A DNA stretch of 8,868 nt from Flavobacteriaceae bacterium (GTDB lineage: Bacteria > Bacteroidota > Bacteroidia > Flavobacteriales > Flavobacteriaceae), in the NCBI GenBank assembly GCA_002713495.1, contig PATA01000007.1, positions 9,675-18,542 on the forward strand, written 5' to 3'. Below are positions 1 through 6,737 of the stretch, one piece after another (positions within the stretch are counted from its first letter, which is position 1; the number at the start of each line of letters is the position of its first letter). Under the pieces are notes generated by a model. That model ran no database searches, was not told the DNA's origin, and was given only the letters and a program-made list of their open reading frames with translations. A program made the position numbers and the translations under genes.

Positions 1-120
1 CTCCTTGGATGGTTTAACATTTTCTCCATTGATTTTAATATATCCTTTTTTACAAGCCGAAGTTGCTAAAGATCGAGATTTGTAATATCTTAGACACCAT
101 AATAATTGGTCAATACGCAT
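1..120 (-). CDS. S4-domain RNA-binding protein (Hsp15/HslR-like), partial: N-terminal 40 residues
   Basis: The reverse strand reads an ATG at 120-118 followed by 40 open codons to the window edge, so the C-terminal part is missing. The protein begins MRIDQLLWCLRYYKSRSLAT and continues with ACKKGYIKINGENVKPSKE. This is the S4 RNA-binding fold: an N-terminal 'RID-LW--R-YKSRS-A' helix pair, then 'A-KKG-I-INGE-VKPS'. The family includes E. coli Hsp15, which binds stalled 50S subunits carrying peptidyl-tRNA, and the very similar short S4 proteins common in Bacteroidota; full length is usually about 120-135 residues. The exact cellular role here is inference, because RluB/RsuA-like enzymes also begin with S4 domains, though the 'LWCLRYYKSRS' opening favours the stand-alone Hsp15-like type. 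It is transcribed divergently from the FKBP gene across a 45-base AT-rich gap. No Shine-Dalgarno is visible. Confidence 0.85.
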   Translation of the reverse strand, partial: MRIDQLLWCLRYYKSRSLATSACKKGYIKINGENVKPSKE

Positions 121-198
121 TTATTTTTTTTAAAAATATTTTAAAAAGTAGGTTAATTTAAACAAATGAAGTTTCAAAATTTATTTTTTTTAAAAATA
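119..198. repeat. 20-bp direct repeat pair (119-138 and 179-198)
   Basis: The same 20 bases, an AT-only string containing a T8 run followed by A5, occur at 119-138 and 179-198, exactly 60 bases apart. The first copy overlaps the start codon of the S4 gene and fills half of the intergenic gap. The second encodes part of the FKBP signal peptide (Phe/Leu/Lys codons). Sequence around the copies is not otherwise duplicated. Low complexity makes coincidence plausible; no function is claimed. Confidence 0.4.
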
Positions 199-1074
199 GT
201 TTTCTTTTTATTATTTTTTAGTTGTAATAACAATGATGATGATGATAATTCGGATGATAATCCATTGGCAATTCGTGATGCAGCTGAACAGGCAATTGTG
301 GATGACAATATCTTGAAATCATACCTGGAAACTCATTTTTACAACTATGAGGATTTTAGTTCAGCACCAAATGATTACTCAATATCAATTAAAATTGATT
401 CTTTAGATGAATCTAACGATGATAAAAACCCACTAATTAATTATGTCCAGGAAAAAGAAGTTATTGTTAAACAAGATGGGATAGACATTCCTCAAAAGCT
501 TTATTATATCATTGTAAGAGAAGGAAAAGGTGTAAAACCTAATAATGTTGATTCTACATTTGTTAGTTACAAGGGTAGCCTTGTAAATGGTTTTATATTT
601 GATCAAAGAGATGTTCCGATTTGGTTTGATTTAGCCAAAGTCGTAAAGGGTTTTAGAATGGGAATGACCAATTTAAAATCTGGTACTTATGAAATTAATT
701 TGAATGGCACTTATACTTTTAAAGATTATGGTCAAGGAATATTTTTTATTCCCTCTGCCCTTGGTTATTTTAATAATTCCGTTGGGGGTATCCCTGCATA
801 TTCACCCTTGATATTTACTGTTAATTTCCTCACCCTTGCAACTGCTGATCATGACTCTGATGGACTTGACTCGTATCTTGAGGATATCAATTTAGATGGA
901 GATCCTCTAAATGATGATACAGACCAGGATTCAGCACCAAACTTATATGATCCTGATGATGACAACGATGGAGTTTTTACTATAAATGAGTTGGATAAAG
1001 ATGGAGATGGTGTAATTGATGATACCGATGGTGATGGAATCCCAGATTACTTAGATCCAAATATTTCTAGTTGA
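166..1074 (+). CDS. FKBP-type peptidyl-prolyl cis-trans isomerase lipoprotein with Asp-rich TSP3-like C-terminal tail
   Basis: This 302-residue protein starts with a lipoprotein signal peptide: MKF, a Lys at 10, a Phe/Leu-rich core and a lipobox LFFSC with the lipidated Cys at 20. Right after it come NNN and a run of acidic residues (24-31), resembling the Bacteroidota lipoprotein export signal that sends lipoproteins to the cell surface. Residues 34-110 match no family I know. Residues 112-223 form an FKBP domain: 'VSYKGSLVNGFIFD' (133-146), 'VVKGFRMGM' (159-167) and 'IPSALGY' (195-201), ending in a hydrophobic strand 'PLIFTVNFL'. Relative to human FKBP12 the usual Trp of 'VI-GW' is Phe163, and there is an extra loop around 176-192. 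Residues 228-298 repeat D-x-D-x-D-G motifs like calcium-binding thrombospondin type 3 repeats. The likely job is folding of envelope or surface proteins. GldI of gliding flavobacteria is a related FKBP lipoprotein but is shorter and lacks this tail. The ATG at 166 is the only start that gives the signal peptide. Confidence 0.87.
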   Translation: MKFQNLFFLKIVFFLLFFSCNNNDDDDNSDDNPLAIRDAAEQAIVDDNILKSYLETHFYNYEDFSSAPNDYSISIKIDSLDESNDDKNPLINYVQEKEVIVKQDGIDIPQKLYYIIVREGKGVKPNNVDSTFVSYKGSLVNGFIFDQRDVPIWFDLAKVVKGFRMGMTNLKSGTYEINLNGTYTFKDYGQGIFFIPSALGYFNNSVGGIPAYSPLIFTVNFLTLATADHDSDGLDSYLEDINLDGDPLNDDTDQDSAPNLYDPDDDNDGVFTINELDKDGDGVIDDTDGDGIPDYLDPNISS

Positions 1075-1642
1075 TTTTGTATGACATACCGATTGAGATT
1101 AATGATTTTCTTGAATCTATTTTAGCCACATTCAAATTGTTTTGATTTATTATTTTTGTTTCCATTTCATTTAAACCCCTTTCATACCTTAAGTCTAACT
1201 GAATTTTCCCTAAATATAGTCGAGTTCCGAGATTTAATCCCATTGTACTTTTATCCTCTAATTTACTCAGTAAAAAAGTTGAGCTAGATTCATCCAAAAC
1301 ATATTGAAATGATGGACCTAAAAAAAGACTCAGAAAGGGAAGAATTTTGTATCCTATCGTTACTGGAATTTCAATTCTATCCTGAACTAAGTCATTACTA
1401 TTTTTAATTTTTACATAATGCAATTCACCACGGAGATCCATTAAGAGTCCTTGCAATGAAATGTAACCACCCATATTATAACCACTATAATCTTTTTTTG
1501 ATATGTTCGTATCAAAATTCTGAGAAATTATAGAAATATTTGAACTGTTATTTAAGTTTATGCCAAACTTTATACCATAATCTATTTGACTAAGTAAAAC
1601 CATTGGGGACAAAATGAGAAATATTAAAAAAATATTTTTCAT
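1067..1642 (-). CDS. Small outer-membrane beta-barrel protein (porin-like, PF13568-type)
   Basis: This 191-residue protein has a Sec signal peptide: MKN, a hydrophobic stretch to residue 17, and probable cleavage after LLS18 to leave an N-terminal Gln, a pattern common in flavobacterial secreted proteins. The mature part alternates polar and hydrophobic residues in strand-sized blocks with Gly/Tyr turns: 'YGIKFGINLNN', 'YNMGGYISLQG', 'LRGELHYVKI', 'IEIPVTIGYKI', 'LSLFLGPSFQYVL', 'MGLNLGTRLYLGKIQLDLRYERGL' (in two strands), and a final 'LISIGMSYKI'. That suits an 8-stranded barrel of the outer-membrane beta-barrel group found across Bacteroidota; cargo or function is unknown. It follows the transketolase C-terminal gene by 5 bases on the same strand, so it is probably cotranscribed. 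Its last 8 bases overlap the end of the convergent FKBP gene. A small adhesin-like or structural barrel is an equally good description as a porin. Confidence 0.75.
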   Translation of the reverse strand: MKNIFLIFLILSPMVLLSQIDYGIKFGINLNNSSNISIISQNFDTNISKKDYSGYNMGGYISLQGLLMDLRGELHYVKIKNSNDLVQDRIEIPVTIGYKILPFLSLFLGPSFQYVLDESSSTFLLSKLEDKSTMGLNLGTRLYLGKIQLDLRYERGLNEMETKIINQNNLNVAKIDSRKSLISIGMSYKIN

Positions 1643-1647
1643 TCAGA

Positions 1648-2601
1648 TCATTTTCTTTTGGTTACTTTAACAACTTTTTCAACAATATTTTCATTGCTTA
1701 AACCATATTTTTTCATGAGATCTGATGGTTTTCCTGATTCACCAAATGTATCCATAGTCCCAACAAATTCTTGAGGCACAGGAAAATTTAATGATAAAAC
1801 TCTAGAAACACTTTCTCCAAGACCACCTAAAATATTATGTTCTTCAGCCGTAACTATTGCTTTTGTTTTCATTACCGATTTAAGGATGATTTTTTCATCT
1901 AAAGGTTTAATAGTGTGAATATTTATTACTTCAGCTGATATATTAATTTTTTTGAGCTTTTCTGCAGCTAAAATTGCCTCCCATACAAGATGTCCTGTAG
2001 CGACAATTGTAACATCTGAACCTTCAATTAAAAGAATACCTTCACCTATTTTAAAATTATTTTTTTTAGAGGTAAAATTTGGAACTTTAGGTCTTCCAAA
2101 CCTGAGATAAGTAGGACCTATATAGTCAGCTATTGCAATAGTTGCCTGTTTAGTTTGGTTGTAATCACAAGGGTTAATTACAACCATTCCAGGAAGCATT
2201 TTCATCAAGCCGATGTCTTCCAGAATTTGATGTGTTGCTCCATCTTCACCTAAAGTTATTCCAGCGTGAGATGCACAGATCTTTACATTTTTTCCAGAAT
2301 ATGCAATTGATTGACGTATTTGATCATAAACTCTTCCAGTTGAAAAATTTGCAAAGGTTCCGGTAAATGGTATTTTTCCCCCTATTGTTAGGCCTGCTGC
2401 TATCCCCATCATATTAGCTTCTGCAATTCCTACTTGAAAAAATCTGTCAGGATTTTCATTTTTGAATTCATCCATTTTTAGAGAACCAATCAAATCAGCA
2501 CATAGCGCTACAACATTTGAGTTGATTCTACCTAATTCAGCTAAACCTGCACCAAAACCAGATCTAGTATCAATCGCTCCTTTGTCTTTATATGTATTCA
2601 T
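1648..2601 (-). CDS. Transketolase, C-terminal subunit (pyrimidine-binding and C-terminal domains)
   Basis: With the upstream gene product this makes a split transketolase, the TPP enzyme that moves two-carbon ketol units between sugar phosphates in the non-oxidative pentose phosphate pathway. The 317 residues cover the Pyr domain (about 10-170) and the transketolase C-terminal domain (about 185-305). Glu61 in 'VGIAEANMMGIAAG' is the conserved glutamate that contacts the TPP aminopyrimidine. 'SHAGITLGEDGATHQ' (111-125) carries the conserved active-site His pair region (His112, His124), and 'RFGRP' (167-171) the sugar-phosphate side. 'EEHNILGGLGESVS' (253-266) is the usual C-domain motif, shared with DXS and E1-beta relatives. 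The SHAG/GEDGATHQ block favours transketolase over those. The start ATG lies 3 bases after the stop of the N-terminal subunit gene, so translation is likely coupled. The upstream sequence has no Shine-Dalgarno. All expected motifs are intact. Confidence 0.93.
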   Translation of the reverse strand: MNTYKDKGAIDTRSGFGAGLAELGRINSNVVALCADLIGSLKMDEFKNENPDRFFQVGIAEANMMGIAAGLTIGGKIPFTGTFANFSTGRVYDQIRQSIAYSGKNVKICASHAGITLGEDGATHQILEDIGLMKMLPGMVVINPCDYNQTKQATIAIADYIGPTYLRFGRPKVPNFTSKKNNFKIGEGILLIEGSDVTIVATGHLVWEAILAAEKLKKINISAEVINIHTIKPLDEKIILKSVMKTKAIVTAEEHNILGGLGESVSRVLSLNFPVPQEFVGTMDTFGESGKPSDLMKKYGLSNENIVEKVVKVTKRK

Positions 2602-2604
2602 ATT

Positions 2605-3450
2605 TTAAAAATCACCAAGTGTTTCAGGGTTTTGTAAAAGTGCTATTTTTAACTGTTCATCATTAGGAGCTTTTCCGTGCCAAGCATGAGTATTCATCAT
2701 AAAATCTACTCCATTACCCATTTCAGTTTTCATTAATATAGCTACTGGAGACCCATTTCCAAGTAATTTAATTGCTTTATTAAGAGTTAAGATTATTGAT
2801 TCAATATCATTTCCCTTATCTAGTTCAATTGTTAACCATCCAAATGATTCAAATTTTGATCTAATATCGCCAAGATCAAGTACTTCATTTGTGGGTCCAT
2901 CAATTTGTTTTCCATTTATATCAACTGTAACAATAATATTATCAACAGATTTTGCTGAAGCATACATCAGCGCCTCCCAGTTCTGGCCTTCTTGAAGTTC
3001 ACCATCTCCCATAAGAACAAAAATGGTTTTAATATCATTATTAATTTTTTTTGATAGAGCTGCTCCGATGGCAACAGATAGTCCTTGTCCTAAAGAACCA
3101 GATGCCACTCTGACACCGGGAAGCCCCTCATGAGTTGTTGGATGACCTTGTAATCTTGAATCAATTAGTCGAAAAGTATTAAGCTCCTTGATAGGGAAAT
3201 AACCATTTCTAGCTAATACACTGTAAAATACAGGTGATATATGCCCATTAGACAAAAAGAAAATATCTTCATCTTTTCCATCAATATTAAAATTAGTGTC
3301 ATGATCCATTACTTCATTATAAAGGGACACAAGAAATTCTGTACAGCCAAGAGAGCCCCCAGGATGTCCTGAATTCACTTTATGAACCATTCGAAGAATA
3401 TCCCGTCTAACCTGTTGTGCAAATGATTTTAAATATGATATATCTGGCAT
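2605..3450 (-). CDS. Transketolase, N-terminal subunit (TPP pyrophosphate-binding domain)
   Basis: This 281-residue protein is the first half of a two-gene transketolase, the arrangement usual in Bacteroidota and many archaea. It holds the PP domain: 'VNSGHPGGSLG' (25-35, His29 near TPP), 'FLSNGHISPVFY' (65-76, His70), 'RLQGHPTTHEGLPGV' (99-113), 'SGSLGQG' (117-123), and the TPP/Mg signature GDGE (148-151) followed by 'LQEGQNWEA' and Asn179 in 'DINGKQIDG'. A His late in the protein sits in 'THAWHGKAPN', where transketolases have a substrate-facing residue. Combined length with the partner (598) is a little below the roughly 660 of a one-chain transketolase, as expected for a split form without linker extras. 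It is first in a minus-strand run with the C-terminal subunit (3-base gap) and a beta-barrel gene. A candidate promoter lies about 24 bases upstream. Confidence 0.94.
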   Translation of the reverse strand: MPDISYLKSFAQQVRRDILRMVHKVNSGHPGGSLGCTEFLVSLYNEVMDHDTNFNIDGKDEDIFFLSNGHISPVFYSVLARNGYFPIKELNTFRLIDSRLQGHPTTHEGLPGVRVASGSLGQGLSVAIGAALSKKINNDIKTIFVLMGDGELQEGQNWEALMYASAKSVDNIIVTVDINGKQIDGPTNEVLDLGDIRSKFESFGWLTIELDKGNDIESIILTLNKAIKLLGNGSPVAILMKTEMGNGVDFMMNTHAWHGKAPNDEQLKIALLQNPETLGDF

Positions 3451-3473
3451 TTGTTTAGTATATAATTTTATGA

Positions 3474-3504
3474 CAATAATACACTAATTGAATATACTAG
3501 CAAA
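3474..3504 (-). promoter_or_regulatory. Candidate Bacteroidota sigma-A promoter for the transketolase run
   Basis: On the minus strand TTTG (3504-3501) is followed by 19 bases and then TATTATTG (3481-3474), which matches the Bacteroidota -33 TTTG and -7 TAnnTTTG elements with one mismatch in the -7 box. Transcription would start near 3468, giving a leader of under 20 bases before the ATG at 3450. This is a pattern match only. Confidence 0.42.
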
Positions 3505-3533
3505 GTACTTACTTTGGTATTTTTAAGAGTTTA

Positions 3534-3547
3534 TAATTAATTAATTA
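3534..3547. repeat. 14-bp AT-only palindrome in the tkt/tgt divergent promoter region
   Basis: TAATTAATTAATTA at 3534-3547 is a perfect palindrome sitting between the two divergent candidate promoters (minus one at 3474-3504, plus one at 3577-3584). It could be an operator or simply an AT-rich upstream element. In such AT-rich sequence a tandem TTAA run of this size can arise by chance. Confidence 0.3.
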
Positions 3548-3576
3548 ACATTATAATTTTCTCATAAATAGATTGG

Positions 3577-3584
3577 TATCTTTG
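3577..3584 (+). promoter_or_regulatory. Candidate -7 box for the tgt operon
   Basis: TATCTTTG is an exact match to the Bacteroidota -7 consensus TAnnTTTG, and it ends 15 bases before the tgt ATG at 3600. No TTG is visible 19-21 bases upstream, so the -33 element is weak or absent. The predicted leader is only about 10 bases and contains no Shine-Dalgarno. Confidence 0.5.
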
Positions 3585-3599
3585 TTTATTGATTAAATT

Positions 3600-4730
3600 A
3601 TGAAATTTGATTTAAAATGTATTGATAAATTTTCCCAAGCTAGAGCTGGAAGTATTTATACCGAACGTGGTCTTATTAAGACTCCAATATTTATGCCTGT
3701 TGGTACCTCTGCTACTGTAAAAGGAGTTCATCAAAGGGAACTAGAAAATGATATAAAACCAGATATCATTTTAGCTAATACATATCATTTATATTTAAAA
3801 CCCAATACAAAAATCATAGAGGCCTCTGGAGGGATTCATAAATTTATGAATTGGAACAAACCAATTCTAACTGATTCAGGTGGATATCAAGTTTATTCAC
3901 TTTCAGCAAATCGAAAAATCAAAGAAGAAGGTGTAAAATTTAAATCGCATATTGATGGATCATTTCATTTTTTTTCACCAGAGTCAGCTATTTCCATCCA
4001 AAGAAAGATAGGTGCTGACATAATAATGGCTTTTGATGAATGCACACCATATCCTTGTAATTTTAAATATGCTAAATTATCAATGAAAAGAACACATAGA
4101 TGGCTAGATAGGTGTATGATTCAAAATAAAAAAGAAAATTTTAATTATTCTTATCCACAAATTTTTTTTCCAATTGTTCAAGGAAGTATTTACAAAGAAT
4201 TAAGAAAAGAATCTGCAGAATATATCTCTGAAAAGAATTCATTTGGAAATGCAATCGGTGGTCTTTCAGTTGGTGAACCCGCAGAGGAAATGTATGAGAT
4301 GACAGAGGTCGTTACTTCAGTCCTCCCATTTAATAAGCCTCGATATCTTATGGGAGTTGGAACTCCAATAAATTTACTTGAAAATATAGCTTTAGGAATT
4401 GATATGTTTGACTGTGTAATGCCAACTAGAAATGCTAGAAATGGAATGATTTTTACAAAAAATGGTACTATTAACATCAAAAACAAAAAATGGGAATTGG
4501 ATTTTTCAGTATTAGATCCCGACAACTATTGTTTTGTTGATATTAATTATTCTAAATCTTATGTCAGGCATTTGTTTAATGTTAATGAAATGCTAGGTAA
4601 ACAAATATGTACTATACATAATCTTGCATTTTACATGTGGTTGGTCCGAGAATCAAGAAAACATATATTAGTAGGAGATTTTGTTTCTTGGAAAGAAAAA
4701 ATGATAAAAAATTTGGGTCAACGCATATAA
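3600..4730 (+). CDS. tgt: Queuine/preQ1 tRNA-ribosyltransferase (tRNA-guanine transglycosylase)
   Basis: Tgt swaps guanine-34 in the anticodon of Asp, Asn, His and Tyr tRNAs for preQ1, a step in queuosine synthesis. The 376 residues are full length for bacterial Tgt. Visible landmarks are 'TPIFMPVGT' (28-36), 'LANTYHLYLKP' (58-68), 'LTDSGGYQVYSL' with the general acid/base Asp92, 'MAFDECTPYP' with Asp146 for base recognition, 'PIVQGS' with Gln194, 'GGLSVGEP' (220-227), 'RYLMGVGTP' (248-256) and 'MFDCVMPTRNARNG' with the nucleophile Asp271. The C-terminal zinc site is odd: where other Tgts have C-x-C-x-x-C, this one reads N309, C311, D314, with His340 of 'TIHNL' kept. From memory, flavobacterial Tgts commonly lack these cysteines, so this is probably a clade trait and not inactivation. 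It heads a plus-strand run with an LPS-permease-like gene whose ATG abuts the tgt stop. Confidence 0.97.
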   Translation: MKFDLKCIDKFSQARAGSIYTERGLIKTPIFMPVGTSATVKGVHQRELENDIKPDIILANTYHLYLKPNTKIIEASGGIHKFMNWNKPILTDSGGYQVYSLSANRKIKEEGVKFKSHIDGSFHFFSPESAISIQRKIGADIIMAFDECTPYPCNFKYAKLSMKRTHRWLDRCMIQNKKENFNYSYPQIFFPIVQGSIYKELRKESAEYISEKNSFGNAIGGLSVGEPAEEMYEMTEVVTSVLPFNKPRYLMGVGTPINLLENIALGIDMFDCVMPTRNARNGMIFTKNGTINIKNKKWELDFSVLDPDNYCFVDINYSKSYVRHLFNVNEMLGKQICTIHNLAFYMWLVRESRKHILVGDFVSWKEKMIKNLGQRI

Positions 4731-5804
4731 ATGAAACTAATTGATAAATACATAATTAAAAGATATTTAGGAACATTTTCAATAATGATAATGCTTTTTA
4801 TTCCAATAGGAATAATGGTTGATATTGCAGAAAAAATTGATAAGTTTAAGGAAAATGAGGTTCCTGTTGATGCATTAATAAATTACTATATTGACTTTAC
4901 ATGGTATTTTGCAAACTTGCTTTTTCCTATTTTTCTTTTTTTATCTGTAATATGGTTTACTTCTAAACTAGCAAATAATACAGAGGTAACTGCTATCTTG
5001 AGCTCGGGAATCTCTTTTAACAGATTCATTAGACCATTTATGATCTCAGCATTATTTATAGCAATTGTTACCTTTTTAATGGGAATGTTTATTGTTCCAA
5101 AATCAAATAAAGGCTTTAATGAGTTTTCATTTAAATACCTAAAGAAAAAAGGGGAAAGAAATACCAATTATGTTTTTAAACAAATTAGTAATGATGAATA
5201 TATATATGTTAGCAGTTACAATCCCATCAGAAAAAGGGCTAATAATTTTACTCTTGAAAAATTTAAGAATCAACAAATGATAATTAAAATAAATGCAGAA
5301 AGTATCAGATGGATACCTAAAGACTCAATTTTTAGGCTTACATCATTTAAAAAAAGAGTTTTTAATGGTGACAATGAAATTCTCCAGAAAGCCATTTATA
5401 AAGACACAATTTTTGATTTTAGAATCCAAGATCTGGCACCTGTCAATTATAAAGCAGAAACTTTAAACATGTTTCAACTTAATGATTTTATAAATGAAGA
5501 AAAAAAAAATGGTTCAATCTTGATAAATTCTCACTTATTAACGCGACATAAGAGGTATAGTTTACCACTTGCATCTTTTATTCTGACTTTAATAGCAGTT
5601 TCAATGTCTTCAAATAAAAGAAGGGGAGGTATGGGAGTTAACTTAGCTATTGGAATTTCTTTAGGCTTTTTATTTATTTTTTTTGATAAAATTTTTGGTG
5701 TGATGGTGACAAAATCAAATTTCTCTCCATTTTTTGGTGCGTGGTTACCGTTAATTATTTTTGGGGTTATATCTTTATTATTATTAAACTATGCCAAAAG
5801 ATAG
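4731..5804 (+). CDS. LptF/LptG-family (YjgP/YjgQ) lipopolysaccharide-export permease
   Basis: LptF and LptG are the inner-membrane halves of the Lpt ABC exporter, which extracts LPS and passes it to LptC/LptA. This 357-residue protein has the family layout: membrane segments near 14-31, 56-77 and 99-122, a periplasmic beta-jellyroll region (about 125-265), then segments near 276-293, 301-325 and 332-353. The opening 'LIDKYIIKRYLGTF' and the 'ELTAILSSGIS'-type coupling helix (here 'EVTAILSSGISFNRFIRP', 85-102), which contacts the ATPase LptB, are diagnostic. Whether it is the F or G paralogue cannot be settled from this one sequence. Its ATG starts directly after the tgt TAA, so translation is almost certainly coupled. 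Its end overlaps the next gene by 14 bases. Codons 257-260 lie in an A10 run (5500-5509), a possible slippage site; the frame is open as given. Confidence 0.92.
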   Translation: MKLIDKYIIKRYLGTFSIMIMLFIPIGIMVDIAEKIDKFKENEVPVDALINYYIDFTWYFANLLFPIFLFLSVIWFTSKLANNTEVTAILSSGISFNRFIRPFMISALFIAIVTFLMGMFIVPKSNKGFNEFSFKYLKKKGERNTNYVFKQISNDEYIYVSSYNPIRKRANNFTLEKFKNQQMIIKINAESIRWIPKDSIFRLTSFKKRVFNGDNEILQKAIYKDTIFDFRIQDLAPVNYKAETLNMFQLNDFINEEKKNGSILINSHLLTRHKRYSLPLASFILTLIAVSMSSNKRRGGMGVNLAIGISLGFLFIFFDKIFGVMVTKSNFSPFFGAWLPLIIFGVISLLLLNYAKR

Positions 5805-6696
5805 AAATAAAGACCTTTTACATTTACATTTTTTAGTTTTTTTATGGGGTTTTACCTCTATACTAGGATCGATTATAAATCTGAGTCCTTTGGGTATAGT
5901 ATGGTATAGAATGTTAATAGCATTTATTATTGTAGCAAGCTATATTTTTTACAAAAAAATAAATCTTTTTAAAATTTCAAAAAAACATTTAAATAAAATT
6001 TTCTTTGCTGGAGGATTTATCTCTCTTCATTGGGTAGCTTTTTTTTATGCTATTAAAATATCTGGTGTTTCAATAACATTGTCAATTATGGCCTCTGGAG
6101 CTTTTATTGCATCAATTATTGAACCTTTTTTTTTTAATAGAAAAATTTCAATAAAAGAGTTATTTTTTGGGTTATTAACTTTATTAGGTTTAGTAATAAT
6201 TCTTGATGCAGAATTTGATCAGTTTTATGGAATCTCAATAGCCCTTCTTGCTGCAATTTTAAGTGTAATTTTTACAATTTTTAACAGTAAACTTGTTAAC
6301 AGCGGGGTTTCTGCTTTATCTATTACTGTTTATGAACTTCTAATAGGATGGTTACTACTGAGTTTTTATATTTTTACGTGGACTGATCAATTTTATGATA
6401 TTATTTGGGTTTATGATTTAAATGATTTAATACTTCTTCTGGCCCTTGGTTCAATTTGTACGGCATATGCTCATGTTGTATCTGTTAGAGTAATGAGAAA
6501 TTTATCTCCTTTTTCATTTATGTTAATAATTAATTTAGAACCGATATATGCAATTATCTTATCATTAATTTTTTTTGGGGAAAATGAATTGATGAGTACT
6601 CAATTTTATCTTGGTTTAATTTTAATTTTACTATCGGTTTTTTTAGATGCTCTTGACAAAAGAAGAAATAAAATCAATAAGCTTAAATTGAACTAA
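5791..6696 (+). CDS. EamA-family (drug/metabolite transporter superfamily) inner-membrane transporter
   Basis: This 301-residue protein has about ten hydrophobic segments in two EamA repeats. The first repeat opens with '[14 protein letters not shown]' (13-26) and '[11 protein letters not shown]' (35-45) and closes with the helix ending '[13 protein letters not shown]' (108-120). The second repeat ends with '[20 protein letters not shown]' (245-264), the classic EamA tail motif, followed by a last helix and a Lys/Arg-rich cytoplasmic end. Family members export amino acids, metabolites or drugs; the substrate here cannot be inferred. The start ATG at 5791 lies inside the last codons of the permease gene (14-base overlap in another frame), which suggests coupling. 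A T10 run at 6126-6135 encodes the Phe residues at 113-115. Its last coding bases also hold the -33 element of the accA promoter. Confidence 0.9.
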   Translation: MPKDRNKDLLHLHFLVFLWGFTSILGSIINLSPLGIVWYRMLIAFIIVASYIFYKKINLFKISKKHLNKIFFAGGFISLHWVAFFYAIKISGVSITLSIMASGAFIASIIEPFFFNRKISIKELFFGLLTLLGLVIILDAEFDQFYGISIALLAAILSVIFTIFNSKLVNSGVSALSITVYELLIGWLLLSFYIFTWTDQFYDIIWVYDLNDLILLLALGSICTAYAHVVSVRVMRNLSPFSFMLIINLEPIYAIILSLIFFGENELMSTQFYLGLILILLSVFLDALDKRRNKINKLKLN

Positions 6697-6718
6697 ATAA
6701 TTATAAAGAATATATTTG
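6688..6718 (+). promoter_or_regulatory. Probable Bacteroidota sigma-A promoter of accA
   Basis: TTG (6688-6690), a 20-base spacer, then TATATTTG (6711-6718), an exact TAnnTTTG -7 box, make a near-consensus Bacteroidota promoter. The predicted start is around 6722-6725, giving a leader of about 15 bases to the ATG at 6738. The -33 element overlaps the end of the eamA gene. An 8-bp palindrome ATTCGAAT (6727-6734) lies in the leader just before the ATG. Confidence 0.65.
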
Positions 6719-6737
6719 TACAAAACATTCGAATCAA

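Noticed and set aside
1648..3450. Transketolase gene broken by a frameshift
   Set aside because: Both halves have proper starts and stops and complete domains, and two-gene transketolase is the normal form in Bacteroidota.
4190..4525. 111-codon open frame on the minus strand inside tgt
   Set aside because: It lies entirely opposite the well-conserved Tgt coding region, shows no recognisable domain, and is explained as a reverse-frame shadow.
4886..5167. 93-codon open frame on the minus strand inside the permease gene
   Set aside because: It is antisense to conserved membrane segments of the LptF/G family and has no family features or start context of its own.
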